From positions 1 through 62,746 of the forward strand of contig CAMNRM010000027.1 in the NCBI GenBank assembly GCA_946553025.1: 62,746 nt of DNA, written 5' to 3'. The translations under genes were made by a program, and so were the position numbers. This document shows, one piece after another, positions 34,485 through 42,570 of this stretch. The notes below the pieces were generated by a model. That model was not told the origin of the DNA. It did not search any database and worked only from the letters and a program-made list of their open reading frames with translations. Positions within the stretch are counted from its first letter, which is position 1, and every line of letters begins with the position of its first letter. The DNA comes from an uncultured Clostridium sp. GTDB lineage: Bacteria > Bacillota > Clostridia > Lachnospirales > Lachnospiraceae.

Positions 34485-34524
34485 CAAGGTGGTAAACCTC
34501 CCTAACCTTGAAAAGAGGGGAGGT
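34485..34524 (+). promoter_or_regulatory. leader hairpins that occlude the toxin ribosome binding site
   Basis: ACCTCCC (34496-34502) is complementary to GGGAGGT (34518-34524), which is the ribosome binding site of the toxin gene. A competing stem pairs CAAGGT (34485-34490) with ACCTTG (34505-34510). Such occlusion is known from type I toxin mRNAs. Confidence 0.6.
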
Positions 34525-34531
34525 GGTGCAG

Positions 34532-34627
34532 ATGGATACATACCAAGTTCTCAGCCTGTTACTTTTAGGCGGTAATTTCCTGATCGCGCTGCTTGCCTAT
34601 ATAGATAGGAACAACAAGCGAAAATAA
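34532..34627 (+). CDS. putative holin-like toxin, type I toxin-antitoxin candidate
   Basis: A 31-residue peptide: MDTYQVLSLLLLGGNFLIALL as a single membrane helix, then a charged tail ending DRNNKRK. This is the size and form of the putative holin-like toxins (TxpA/Fst-related) of Firmicutes. Promoter, occluded ribosome binding site and a terminator directly behind it make a complete small transcription unit of about 200 nt. The antitoxin RNA, normally antisense to the 3' end, was not identified with confidence; the strand opposite 34640-34720 is where to look. Confidence 0.75.
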   Translation: MDTYQVLSLLLLGGNFLIALLAYIDRNNKRK

Positions 34628-34629
34628 AT

Positions 34630-34670
34630 AAGCCTACCTTGTAATCTTGGCGGATTAGGTAGGCTTTTAT
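34630..34670 (+). terminator. terminator of the holin-like toxin gene
   Basis: AAGCCTACCT (34630-34639) pairs exactly with AGGTAGGCTT (34657-34666) and is followed by TTAT. Confidence 0.78.
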
Positions 34671-34873
34671 CAACCTAGGAGGTCAACCACTTTGTGGGCG
34701 GTTGTTCCTTTGTATTTTTAATATAGCACATCCAGCAAAAGTATTCAAGGGTCAAACACACGTTCGTCATCCTAACCTGGAAAGCAATATAAAAATAAAA
34801 ACCATTTCCGCCAAAAATAACGGGCATCCCATGAAGTTCATCCTCCATAAAATGCCCTGCTCTTTTGTTCCTC

Positions 34874-35188
34874 TTATCTTGCGCGGAAGCTGCTGCACTC
34901 GGTCTGTGAGGCTTCTACAGCGCCGTCACCGGCAATGCCGATGTGCTCGGCCTGGCAGTGCCGCTGTTCATTATACACACAATTTACAGCTTCACAGCCT
35001 ACCTCCAGATTCTTTTCCGGGGTTTTAAACAGGTTGGTAAATGCACCGCCCTTGTTCTCGTCAAAACTCCCGCAGCAGGTTTCGCAGCAGTCCTTTGCCT
35101 GATGGCCGTCCACAATAATCTCGCTCTTGCAGCAGCAGTTATCGGCATTATGCATACAGCTGGTAACATTGCAGTCTAACTTTGTCAT
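34874..35188 (-). CDS. tandem DUF1540 protein
   Basis: A 104-residue cysteine-rich protein with two DUF1540 modules: the first from LDCNVTSCMHNADNCCCKSEIIVDG to CCGSF, the second from VGCEAVNCVYNEQRHCQAEHIGIAG to TECSSF. Each has the C-x4-C, N-x4-C, I-x-I-x-G, T-x-C-x-SF pattern and may bind a metal. AAGGAGG lies 7 nt before the ATG. The family is common in Clostridia and has been linked to spore and stress contexts, but its role is unknown. The gene is monocistronic, between the toxin locus and the Nudix fusion. Confidence 0.88.
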   Translation of the reverse strand: MTKLDCNVTSCMHNADNCCCKSEIIVDGHQAKDCCETCCGSFDENKGGAFTNLFKTPEKNLEVGCEAVNCVYNEQRHCQAEHIGIAGDGAVEASQTECSSFRAR

Positions 35189-35298
35189 TTGACTTCCTCC
35201 TTTATCAATGCTGTTTTCATGACAAAGCTAGTATGGCTTAAAAAAATTATTTTATGTATAAATGTACAGACAGAGAATCGTCAAAAAATCTACAGCCA

Positions 35299-36447
35299 TT
35301 ATCCTATCCCGCGTTCCGCAAAAAACGGCATGACCAGCTTCTGATATTCTCCTTCATGGCAGCACCATTCTCTGGCCCGCAGAAATACCGGTTCTCCGCA
35401 GAGGCTGTGTCCCTGGATATAAGGGGCATTTTTCAGTTCTTTTTTCTCCAGTTCTTCTTTTGAAACAGCAATAACCTCCGAAACCTCCTCCCCGGGAGCA
35501 AAAAAGGGAATATCCAGATGGTAAAGATAAACCTGAGCAATCTCCCGGTCATTGCATCCGTTTACGTCCATTTCCTCCTTTACGGTTCCCAGATAATGAA
35601 GGCGGTCTTCTTCCATGCGGATTCCCATCTCTTCCTCGGCTTCCCGCACTACGGCTTCCTGTGCCGTTTCCTGATCGGCCACATGCCCGGTTGAGCCAAT
35701 ATCATAGTACCCCGGAAAATCATCTTTTATTTCCGACCTCTTCTGGAAATAAAACCAAATCTGGTCGTCCTGCTTTGCATACATCCAGCAGTGTACCACC
35801 GGATGCCAGAGTCCCTTCTGATGAATCTCTTTCCGATCCGCCCGGCCGATAACCTCTCCGGCCTCATTGATGACAGGAAGGATTTCCGGCTTCTCTTTGC
35901 CTGCCTGCTTTCCTTCACTCTCCGGCTTCTTCCCGTTTCCCTGCTTTCCTTCGCTCTCCGCTGTTTCTCCATCCTCCCTCATCCCGCAATTTTCTTCAAG
36001 GAGTTCCGGGAATGTTTCTTCGATAATCCTTGCCGCCGTGGCAACAATCCGGGCACAGGGACGTTTCTTATAATATTCGGCTGTGCGTGCTTCCGGCGAA
36101 GCGCTTTCTTCCGCCTCCAAAAGCCCTAATATTTCCCGGCAGATTATGGTCTGATGCTCCTTTTTAAATGCATCTGCCATCTTCCGCACCGTTTCATAGT
36201 TCTTTGTCTTGGCGTCCTGGTTTGTCGGGTCGGTATTCCCGCAGACCAGCCCGGCAATCATAGCCATACCGGACACGGTTCCGCAGACCTCACGCATCCG
36301 GCCTATGCCGCCGCCCATCGAACAGGACAGCTTCAACGCCGTTTCCCTGTCTAAGCCAAATAAATCGCTGTAAGCACTGAACACGGACTGGCAGCAATTA
36401 TAACCGCTCATAAACAGATTTACTGCATCTTCAACTCTGCTTTTCAT
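35299..36447 (-). CDS. fusion of a C_GCAxxG_C_C redox domain and a Nudix hydrolase
   Basis: A 382-residue two-domain protein. Residues 1-150 are a C_GCAxxG_C_C-family redox-type domain (YNCCQSVFSAYS, GGGIGRMREVCGTVSGM, later a conserved Cys in TIICREI and in PCARIV). A charged linker with a duplicated ESEGKQ unit follows. Residues about 195-345 are a Nudix domain with the intact box G-x5-E-x7-REAEEEMGI (GHVADQETAQEAVVREAEEE) and a preceding GRADRKEIHQKGLWH that resembles isopentenyl-diphosphate isomerase-like Nudix proteins. These two domains are normally separate genes. Continuous reading through the linker and one good ribosome binding site argue for a true fusion. Confidence 0.82.
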   Translation of the reverse strand: MKSRVEDAVNLFMSGYNCCQSVFSAYSDLFGLDRETALKLSCSMGGGIGRMREVCGTVSGMAMIAGLVCGNTDPTNQDAKTKNYETVRKMADAFKKEHQTIICREILGLLEAEESASPEARTAEYYKKRPCARIVATAARIIEETFPELLEENCGMREDGETAESEGKQGNGKKPESEGKQAGKEKPEILPVINEAGEVIGRADRKEIHQKGLWHPVVHCWMYAKQDDQIWFYFQKRSEIKDDFPGYYDIGSTGHVADQETAQEAVVREAEEEMGIRMEEDRLHYLGTVKEEMDVNGCNDREIAQVYLYHLDIPFFAPGEEVSEVIAVSKEELEKKELKNAPYIQGHSLCGEPVFLRAREWCCHEGEYQKLVMPFFAERGIG

Positions 36448-36491
36448 CTCTTTTCTCCTCTTTTATATTCACAGATATAACGCAACAGGTT

Positions 36492-36541
36492 CCAGTACTG
36501 CCTTGCGCAAATTCACTGGAATTTACGCAAGGCAGTACTGG
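36492..36541. repeat. 50-nt near-perfect palindrome
   Basis: CCAGTACTGCCTTGCG (36492-36507) is the reverse complement of 36526-36541, and the interior continues with AAATTC/GAATTT, giving a 22-bp stem with a 4-nt loop and one mismatch position each side. It lies between two same-direction genes with no U-run, so it is more like a REP/processing element than a terminator. Confidence 0.7.
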
Positions 36542-36547
36542 GCTGTG

Positions 36548-37465
36548 CTACGTCAGCATCACCAGGAGCAAAACCGTCATCACGACAATGCTGATTAAGA
36601 TGGACATGGAGTTGCAGGCACTCGAAAGCCCCACATCTCCCCCCATCTCCCCGGTAAATGCCGGACTGGAAGAAGATATCGGCGCAAGGGTAATCAGCAC
36701 CATGGCCTGCCGGGTTTCCAGGGCAAAGGGAAGGCAATAGTAAAAGCACAAAGCAAACAACCCTGCCGTTATATAGCGGAGAAGAAGGTACTTCAAAAGC
36801 TTTCCCGTATATTCCCGGTTAAATTCGATGCGAAAACCCACACCCAGCATCAGCATGGCTAAAAACGCATTGCCGTTTGCAATTGTTCCGACAAAGGAAA
36901 GAATGAACGGCGGCAGCGAAATATGCCAAAGGCAGAGGGTAATCATCAGAAGGTACACCAGAAAAGGGACGGATTTTGCCAGAGATTTTACAATACTTTT
37001 CAGCGGATTTTTATCCCTGGACACGCCTGCCACACTTGCCGCTACACTGTAGGCACCGCCCAGGCAGATCAGTGCATTTCCCGAATCATAAAGACTCGTG
37101 GCCATCATGCCCATCGGCCCTAAGAAACTCTGTACAAATGGAAGGGCAAAGTTTCCCACATTATAGCCGGACACATTCAGGATGGCAAAGCCCTGCTCCT
37201 TCCTGCCCCGGTTTATGTTGAGCAGATAACCCAAAAACATCATCACCGCGCCGCTGCCAAAACCAAACAGTGCCAAAACCAGCATGGAAGGTGATAATTC
37301 CATGCCGGTCAGGCTGCTGGCTATGGCAGCCGGAAGGGTTATTTTCAGAACGATTTTTGACAGAAGAAAGAAATCCTTTTCCTGAAAAAATCCCACGCGC
37401 TTTAAACCATAGCCAAGAAATATAATGGATACAAAAGTTATTGCCTTAATCAATATCGCTGCCAT
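36548..37465 (-). CDS. AEC-family (auxin efflux carrier-type) permease
   Basis: A membrane protein of about 305 residues with eight to ten predicted helices, from MAAILIKAITFVSIIFLGYGLKR to the end LLVMLT. It shows the family signatures at both ends (VLKITLPAAIASSL near the start, PISSSSPAFTGEMGGD near the end). Members export or import small carboxylates such as malate or lactate; the substrate is unknown here. The open frame continues to a TTG at 37534 beyond family similarity and into the flank of the MITE, so ATG 37465 is preferred though its ribosome binding site is weak. Confidence 0.82.
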   Translation of the reverse strand: MAAILIKAITFVSIIFLGYGLKRVGFFQEKDFFLLSKIVLKITLPAAIASSLTGMELSPSMLVLALFGFGSGAVMMFLGYLLNINRGRKEQGFAILNVSGYNVGNFALPFVQSFLGPMGMMATSLYDSGNALICLGGAYSVAASVAGVSRDKNPLKSIVKSLAKSVPFLVYLLMITLCLWHISLPPFILSFVGTIANGNAFLAMLMLGVGFRIEFNREYTGKLLKYLLLRYITAGLFALCFYYCLPFALETRQAMVLITLAPISSSSPAFTGEMGGDVGLSSACNSMSILISIVVMTVLLLVMLT

Positions 37466-37537
37466 ATCTGCCTGCGTCCATCCTGTATTTATTTTGTTGC
37501 TGTTCACATGCTGCCCGGGCAGAACCTGCGCCAACCT

Positions 37538-37713
37538 GGTTACAGTTCACGGGGGTGCGTAGGCGGGGGCATGTTCCGTGAGGAATCCCCTCAAAAAACA
37601 CCGGCGCTTAACGAGGTCTTTTCGAGTTTAGCGTCCGCTGTGTTCTTTTGCGGAGCGAGAGCGCGGTGACGACGGAATATGCCCCCACCGCAGCAGCCCC
37701 GTGAACTGTAACC
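37538..37713. mobile_element. MITE-like structured element, complete copy A
   Basis: 176 bp with 17-bp perfect terminal inverted repeats (37538-37554 and 37697-37713, outer part GGTTACAGTTCACGGGG). It is flanked by a 6-bp direct repeat CAACCT (37532-37537 and 37714-37719), as expected for a target-site duplication. There is no open frame. The interior contains CATGTTCCGTGAGGAATCC and GCGGTGACGACGGAA blocks shared with copies at 48745-48957 and 22345-22392. It must be mobilised by a transposase encoded elsewhere. Confidence 0.8.
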
Positions 37714-37736
37714 CAACCTGTGTAAACAGCAATCAT

Positions 37737-38807
37737 TTATTTTACTTCCACACTCCAGCCCTCAGGCCCCTCAATCCGGCCAAGCTGAATGCCCGTGATG
37801 GTATCATAAATTCTCTGGGTCAGTTCACCGATCCGGTTTTCTCCAATCGGCATCTTTTCCTGCTCAAACCGAAGTTCTCCTACAGGAGATACCACAGCAG
37901 CCGTGCCTGTCCCAAAACATTCTTCCATCTCGCCGCTCTCTGCCGACTTAATAACCTCATCGACAGAAATCCTGCGCTCTTCGACCGGAATTCCCCACTG
38001 ACGGCATAAATACAGGGCAGAATCTCTGGTCACACCGGGAAGTATGCTTCCGTTTAACTGAGGAGTTACGACGGTTCCGTTAATCTTAAAGAAGATATTC
38101 ATCGCGCCTACTTCTTCGATATACTTTCTTTCCACACCGTCTAACCAGAGCACCTGGGCATAGCCCTCGTCGTGCGCTTTTACCTGGCTGGCTAAGGAAG
38201 CCACATAGTTGCCGCCGGTCTTGGCCTCGCCGATACCGCCCTTGACTGCCCTTACATACTCGTCCTCAATCCAAATCTTAACCGGATTTAAGCCGCTCTC
38301 ATAGTAAGCGCCCACCGGCGAAAGAATAATCATAAATTTATACGTATGGGACGGACGAACGCCTAAAAACGGATCGGTGGCAATGATGAACGGACGGATA
38401 TAAAGGGAGGTTCCTGGTTTTGTGGGAATCCAGTCCGCATCGACCTTAACTACGGTTTTTAATGCTTCCATAAAGATATCTTCCGGAATCTCCGGGATAC
38501 AGATCCGGCGGTTGCTACGGTTCGCACGCTTGATATTCATATCCGGGCGGAATAATAAAATCCTTCCGTCATCCGATTTATAAGCCTTTAATCCCTCAAA
38601 CATCTCCTGACCATAATGGAAGACCATGCAGGAAGGCTCAAGTTCCAGTTTCTGGTAGGGCACGACTCTCGGGTCTATCCAGCCTTTTCCCTCCTCATAA
38701 TCCATCATAAACATATGGTCCGTAAAAATCGTACCAAAAACCAGAGGATTATCTTTTCCTGGTTTCTCCTTTGGACAGGTTGTTCTTTCAATTCTTATCG
38801 TCTGCAT
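37737..38807 (-). CDS. ilvE: branched-chain amino acid aminotransferase
   Basis: A 356-residue PLP enzyme of fold type IV that interconverts leucine, isoleucine and valine with their keto acids using glutamate. Clear family segments are FGTIFTDHMFMMDY, VFHYGQEMFEGLKAY, RFRPDMNIKR-like LFRPDMNIKRANRS, GEAKTGGNYVAS (with the PLP Lys) and GTAAVVSPVG. Its length matches the bacterial class II enzymes (about 340-365). It starts at ATG 38807 behind GGAAGAG and has its own consensus-like promoter at 38844-38872. It ends 18 bp from the MITE duplication, so its 3' end may be affected by the element. Confidence 0.93.
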   Translation of the reverse strand: MQTIRIERTTCPKEKPGKDNPLVFGTIFTDHMFMMDYEEGKGWIDPRVVPYQKLELEPSCMVFHYGQEMFEGLKAYKSDDGRILLFRPDMNIKRANRSNRRICIPEIPEDIFMEALKTVVKVDADWIPTKPGTSLYIRPFIIATDPFLGVRPSHTYKFMIILSPVGAYYESGLNPVKIWIEDEYVRAVKGGIGEAKTGGNYVASLASQVKAHDEGYAQVLWLDGVERKYIEEVGAMNIFFKINGTVVTPQLNGSILPGVTRDSALYLCRQWGIPVEERRISVDEVIKSAESGEMEECFGTGTAAVVSPVGELRFEQEKMPIGENRIGELTQRIYDTITGIQLGRIEGPEGWSVEVK

Positions 38808-38843
38808 TCTTCTCTCTTCCTTTCCTGCAATCTATTTTTTATC

Positions 38844-38872
38844 ATTATCTTCCAAAACAGGAAATCTGTCAA
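38844..38872 (-). promoter_or_regulatory. promoter of ilvE
   Basis: On the minus strand TTGACA (38872-38867), a 17-bp spacer and GATAAT (38849-38844), 37 bp upstream of the start codon. Confidence 0.65.
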
Positions 38873-38990
38873 TAATAAGTTTCCGTGTTTTCGGACGATA
38901 ATATCGCTGTTTGGTTTTTGTAAGATTTGCATAAAAACTCATTTGTTTTCTTGTGCAATAAAGAAATTTTAAAAAATATCTCAAAAAATA

Positions 38991-39019
38991 TTGTCAACTG
39001 CTTTTGACATGATTATAAT
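38991..39019 (+). promoter_or_regulatory. promoter of the fructan operon
   Basis: TTGTCA (38991-38996), a 17-bp spacer and a perfect TATAAT (39014-39019). Confidence 0.65.
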
Positions 39020-39031
39020 AAAAACATAAGT

Positions 39032-39043
39032 TGAATCGTTTCA
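39032..39043. promoter_or_regulatory. LacI-type operator O1
   Basis: TGAATCGTTTCA, a near-palindrome 12 bp after the -10 box, where a bound repressor would block initiation. Confidence 0.55.
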
Positions 39044-39172
39044 TTTTAAATTCAATTGTGCATCTTCTATAATAACGCTCAACACCTGTGCAGTATTTAC
39101 CATTTTTTCCCCTACTGCCATCGGACGGATTTTTCATTCTTTTATAGAAGGTGCTTCATTAAAAGGATTGGA

Positions 39173-39184
39173 TGAAACGTTTCA
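39173..39184. promoter_or_regulatory. LacI-type operator O2
   Basis: TGAAACGTTTCA, a perfect 12-bp palindrome with the central CG typical of LacI-family sites. Its centre is 141 bp from O1, a spacing that would allow looping by the LacI protein encoded at 44357. A carbon-catabolite cre site is the alternative reading. Confidence 0.6.
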
Positions 39185-39252
39185 AGTAGACAGCAAGAGT
39201 TTCAAGCAGACAGCAAGAAACCAATTAAAAACAAAAACGGAGGAAAGAGAAC

Positions 39253-40581
39253 ATGAAAAAGACAAACAAACGAAACAAACAGGCAGTCAGCCTCTTATTG
39301 GCCGGCAGTATGGCGATGGCTTTGCTGACGGGCTGCGGCGGCACTTCTTCCAGCCAGAAAACAACCGAAGCCGAAACAGCGGCGGACGGTTCGATGGAAC
39401 TGAGCATCTGGGTCCATGAAACGGACAGTTCGGACGAAGGCAAGCACTACGCCCGCCTGATTGAAGCCTTTAATGAACAGTATGCCGGCAAATACCACGC
39501 CAATCTCTCCCAGATTGCCCGTTCCGGCGATGCCGGCGGCTATGACGATAAGATCAATGCAGCCATCTCCAACGGCGGGCTTCCCGACGTCTACACGGTT
39601 GACGGCGTTACGGTTGCCCAGTATGCGGACGCCGGAGCCATTGTTCCGATTGATGCGTATTTTACGGAAGAAGAACTCGCCGACTTTAACCCTTCCATTA
39701 TCCAGCAGGGAACCTATGACGGAAAGCTTTACACCTTAGGAGCCATGGATTCTTCCGTGGGTATCTTCTACAATAAGGATATGTTTGAAGCCGCAGGAAT
39801 CACCCCGGCGACGGCAGAGAATCCCTGGACGCTCGACGAGCTGACCGAGGCTGCCAAAAAGCTGACCACGGACGACTGCTTTGGGATTACGATGTCTTTG
39901 GACGCCAAGGATGAAACCATGATTTACTTCTTCCTTCCCTTAATCCAGTCCCAGAAAAGCAACATCCTCTCCGACGACGGCCTGCTTACCGACGGCTACT
40001 TAAACGGAGAAGCCACCATAAATGTCTTAACCTGGATTAAATCCATGGCGGACAATGGCTGGGCAAGTGCTACCCCGGCGGAAAACAGCTTTGAACTTGG
40101 GCAGGCAGCGATGGCTTTAACCGGCGCATGGGAACCGGCAAACCTGGCAAAGTTTCCTGACATCAACTGGGGATTAATGCCGATGCCCAAGTACGATGCC
40201 GGTGCGGATGCTGTGTCTGCCTGCGGTTCCTGGACCTTTGCCATCTCCGGGCAGTGTGCCGAGGAGAAAAAAGAAGGTGCGGCAGAACTTCTCCGCTTTA
40301 TGACCAGCACGGACGCCGCAAAGGGAATGTATGAAGCAAACTCCATGCCGCCTTCCAGACAGTCCGCGTTTTCCGAGATTCCAGAGTTTAATGAAGAACC
40401 CTTAAGCGTATTCCAGTACCAGCTTTCCAACACGGCACAGGCCCGTCCGGTATCGGTCAATTATGCGGTAGCCAGCAACCAGTTCGCCACGGCGGTTCAG
40501 AACGTGCTGACCGGAATGGATGTTAAAGAAGCGCTTGACCAGGCCGTAACCCAGTATAACTTCCAGACGGATACGGAATAA
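39253..40581 (+). CDS. fructo-oligosaccharide-type binding lipoprotein (MsmE-like)
   Basis: A 442-residue extracellular solute-binding protein. The lipobox LLTGC sets the anchoring Cys at residue 28. A mature region beginning SMELSIWVHETD follows, with family-1 elements such as NAAISNGGLPDVYTVDG and FYNKDMFEAAG. It captures an oligosaccharide and delivers it to the two permeases that follow. The GH32 enzyme in the same operon suggests fructans or sucrose. GGAGG 10 nt before the ATG. A 7-bp hairpin after the gene may raise its mRNA level relative to the permeases. Confidence 0.9.
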   Translation: MKKTNKRNKQAVSLLLAGSMAMALLTGCGGTSSSQKTTEAETAADGSMELSIWVHETDSSDEGKHYARLIEAFNEQYAGKYHANLSQIARSGDAGGYDDKINAAISNGGLPDVYTVDGVTVAQYADAGAIVPIDAYFTEEELADFNPSIIQQGTYDGKLYTLGAMDSSVGIFYNKDMFEAAGITPATAENPWTLDELTEAAKKLTTDDCFGITMSLDAKDETMIYFFLPLIQSQKSNILSDDGLLTDGYLNGEATINVLTWIKSMADNGWASATPAENSFELGQAAMALTGAWEPANLAKFPDINWGLMPMPKYDAGADAVSACGSWTFAISGQCAEEKKEGAAELLRFMTSTDAAKGMYEANSMPPSRQSAFSEIPEFNEEPLSVFQYQLSNTAQARPVSVNYAVASNQFATAVQNVLTGMDVKEALDQAVTQYNFQTDTE

Positions 40582-40656
40582 ACCTTCATGCGCCCGCAAG
40601 CAGTCGCACCACCATGAATAAAGTAAAGCCGGGCGCATTGGGAATACCTGAATTAG

Positions 40657-40675
40657 CGCCGCCTAATCGGCGGCG
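40657..40675 (+). promoter_or_regulatory. intercistronic stem-loop
   Basis: CGCCGCC (40657-40663), loop TAATC, GGCGGCG (40669-40675). A GC-rich hairpin without U-run between binding-protein and permease genes, the usual place for mRNA stabilisation of the binding-protein message. Confidence 0.6.
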
Positions 40676-40717
40676 GACTTATAAAGTAAACAAGGCAAAA
40701 AGAAAGGGAGGCCACGG

Positions 40718-41620
40718 ATGAAGGTAAAGACCGTCACAACAAAGAAAAAATTAACCAAAGAAAACCTGACCGGACTGGCATTTATCACGCCTGCGGTAGT
40801 TCTGCTTTCGATTTTCTTACTTGTTCCGTTTATTCTTACCATTGGGAACAGTTTTACCAACTACAATATCTTAAAACCGGGCGCAACCGAGTTTACCGGG
40901 CTGAAAAACTTTGTAAAGCTGACCAAAGACACCGTATTTATCAAGAGCATCATTAATACCTTTGTCTTTGTTATCCTGGTTGTTCCGCTGCAGGTGGGGC
41001 TTGCCCTGGGGCTGGCGCTCTTGGTTAACCGCAAGCTTAAAGGGATTTCCATTTACCGGCTGGCATTCTTTGCCCCGACCGTACTATCCTTAGTCGTTGT
41101 ATCGATTTTATGGTCCTATATTTATAACCCGAACAACGGACTGCTTAACTCCTTACTCGGAAGCTTTGGCCTTGGGCCGTTTAAGTTTTTAAATGATCCG
41201 AAAACCGCCATGCTCTGCATCGTAGTCTTATCCGCCTGGCAGGGCTGCGGCTTCCAGATGATGATCTTTCTCTCCGGCCTGCAGGATATCCCACAGTTTC
41301 TTTACGAGGCCGCAGAGGTTGACGGCGCTACGCCTTTCCAGCAGTTTATCAATATCACCCTGCCCGGTTTAAGCAATATCGCCGTGTTTGTTTCCTTAAA
41401 TATCGTGGTCAGCGCCTTCCAGTTAATTATCCAGCCGATGATGATGACCGCCGGAGGCCCGCAGAACGCCACCATGACCATTGTCTACGAAATTTGCCAG
41501 ACCGGCTTTAAGTACAACCAGATGGGCTACGGCTCGGCAATGGCTCTCGTATTTACCATTATTGTATTGACGATTACGCTGATTCAAAATAAAATAACAT
41601 CAAGGCTTAACGCAGACTAA
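40718..41620 (+). CDS. ABC transporter permease (MsmF-like)
   Basis: A 300-residue membrane protein with six predicted helices (first: FITPAVVLLSIFLLVPFILTI). The ATPase-docking EAA loop reads YEAAEVDGATPFQQFINITLPGLSN. GGGAGG stands upstream of ATG 40718. Next to the second permease (17-bp gap) it forms the channel of the fructan transporter; the energising ATPase is not encoded nearby, as is common for CUT1 systems with a shared MsmK. Confidence 0.9.
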   Translation: MKVKTVTTKKKLTKENLTGLAFITPAVVLLSIFLLVPFILTIGNSFTNYNILKPGATEFTGLKNFVKLTKDTVFIKSIINTFVFVILVVPLQVGLALGLALLVNRKLKGISIYRLAFFAPTVLSLVVVSILWSYIYNPNNGLLNSLLGSFGLGPFKFLNDPKTAMLCIVVLSAWQGCGFQMMIFLSGLQDIPQFLYEAAEVDGATPFQQFINITLPGLSNIAVFVSLNIVVSAFQLIIQPMMMTAGGPQNATMTIVYEICQTGFKYNQMGYGSAMALVFTIIVLTITLIQNKITSRLNAD

Positions 41621-41637
41621 AGGAGGGGAAGAAGAAA

Positions 41638-42480
41638 ATGAAAAAGATGAGTTTATCCAGAAAAATCCTGATGTATATTCTTTTAACCGTGATTGCCCTG
41701 GTCTTTATGTTCCCCCTGATTTGGATGCTTGTCAGCTCATTTAAGGACGACGCCGGAATCTTTTCGGATATTACAGGGTTAAAAGCCTTCCTGCCTTCCT
41801 TTAAAGCCGAAGTATTCTTTAACTATCAGGAAGTTCTTGGACGTATTCCCCTGGTAAAGGCCATGCTGAACTCGCTGTCCTATATCGTGGTGGTGATTGT
41901 CCTGGGATTAATTGTCAACTCCATGGCAGGCTATGCCTTTGCCCGCCTGGATTTCCCGCACAAGAACCTGATCTTTTCCATGCTGCTTGCCGTTATGGTT
42001 ATCCCGGCACAGACCGTTATGCTGCCGCAGTTTTCCATTATTTACAAGATGGGCCTGTCAAACTCCTACCTGGCACTGATTCTTCCCGCCATTGCCAGTC
42101 CCATGTACATCTTCTTATTCCGGCAGAACTTCCTTGGCATCCCGGAAAGCATCGAAGAGGCGGCAAAATTAGACGGCGCAAGCGCCCTGCGGATCTTTTT
42201 CCAGCTGATTATGCCGTTAGCCAAGCCAATCTATGCCACCGTAACCATCCTGGTCTTTATCGCCCTGTGGAATGATTTCGTATGGCCGGTTATGGTTATC
42301 TCCGACACCGGAAAACAGACGATCCAGATGGCGTTAAGTAGCCTGTTCAGCATCTCCCCCGTAAACTACGGCAATGTTATGGCTGGACTGACCATCGTCA
42401 CCATCCCCGTGCTGATTATCTTCTTATCCCTGCAGAAATACTATGTCGCAGGTGTTGCATCTACGGGGGCAAAGAACTAA
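41638..42480 (+). CDS. ABC transporter permease (MsmG-like)
   Basis: A 280-residue membrane protein with six predicted helices and the EAA loop EEAAKLDGASALRIFFQLIMPLAKP. Its ending QKYYVAGVASTGAKN is the standard C-terminus of MalG/MsmG-type permeases. AGGAGGGG lies before the ATG. It pairs with the preceding permease in the fructan operon. Confidence 0.9.
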   Translation: MKKMSLSRKILMYILLTVIALVFMFPLIWMLVSSFKDDAGIFSDITGLKAFLPSFKAEVFFNYQEVLGRIPLVKAMLNSLSYIVVVIVLGLIVNSMAGYAFARLDFPHKNLIFSMLLAVMVIPAQTVMLPQFSIIYKMGLSNSYLALILPAIASPMYIFLFRQNFLGIPESIEEAAKLDGASALRIFFQLIMPLAKPIYATVTILVFIALWNDFVWPVMVISDTGKQTIQMALSSLFSISPVNYGNVMAGLTIVTIPVLIIFLSLQKYYVAGVASTGAKN

Positions 42481-42570
42481 CCTAAATTAAACAAATCTGC
42501 CGGACGCATTGGAAATTTATGAACAAAATCGCCTCCGGCAAGGAATTAAAGCAAACAGGAGGAAAATACC

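Larger units (their letters stand above)
38808..39252. other. divergent regulatory region between ilvE and the fructan operon
   Basis: These 445 bases hold the ilvE promoter (38844-38872, minus), the fructan operon promoter (38991-39019, plus) and two LacI-type palindromes (39032-39043, 39173-39184). No gene is visible. Confidence 0.6.

Noticed and set aside
37465-37534. Longer start of the AEC permease at a TTG (37534)
   Set aside because: The extra residues come from DNA at the MITE duplication and lack family similarity.
39173-39184. Palindrome as a cre (CcpA) site
   Set aside because: The 12-bp symmetric form with central CG fits LacI-family sites in general; the local LacI protein is the simpler binder, though CcpA is not excluded.
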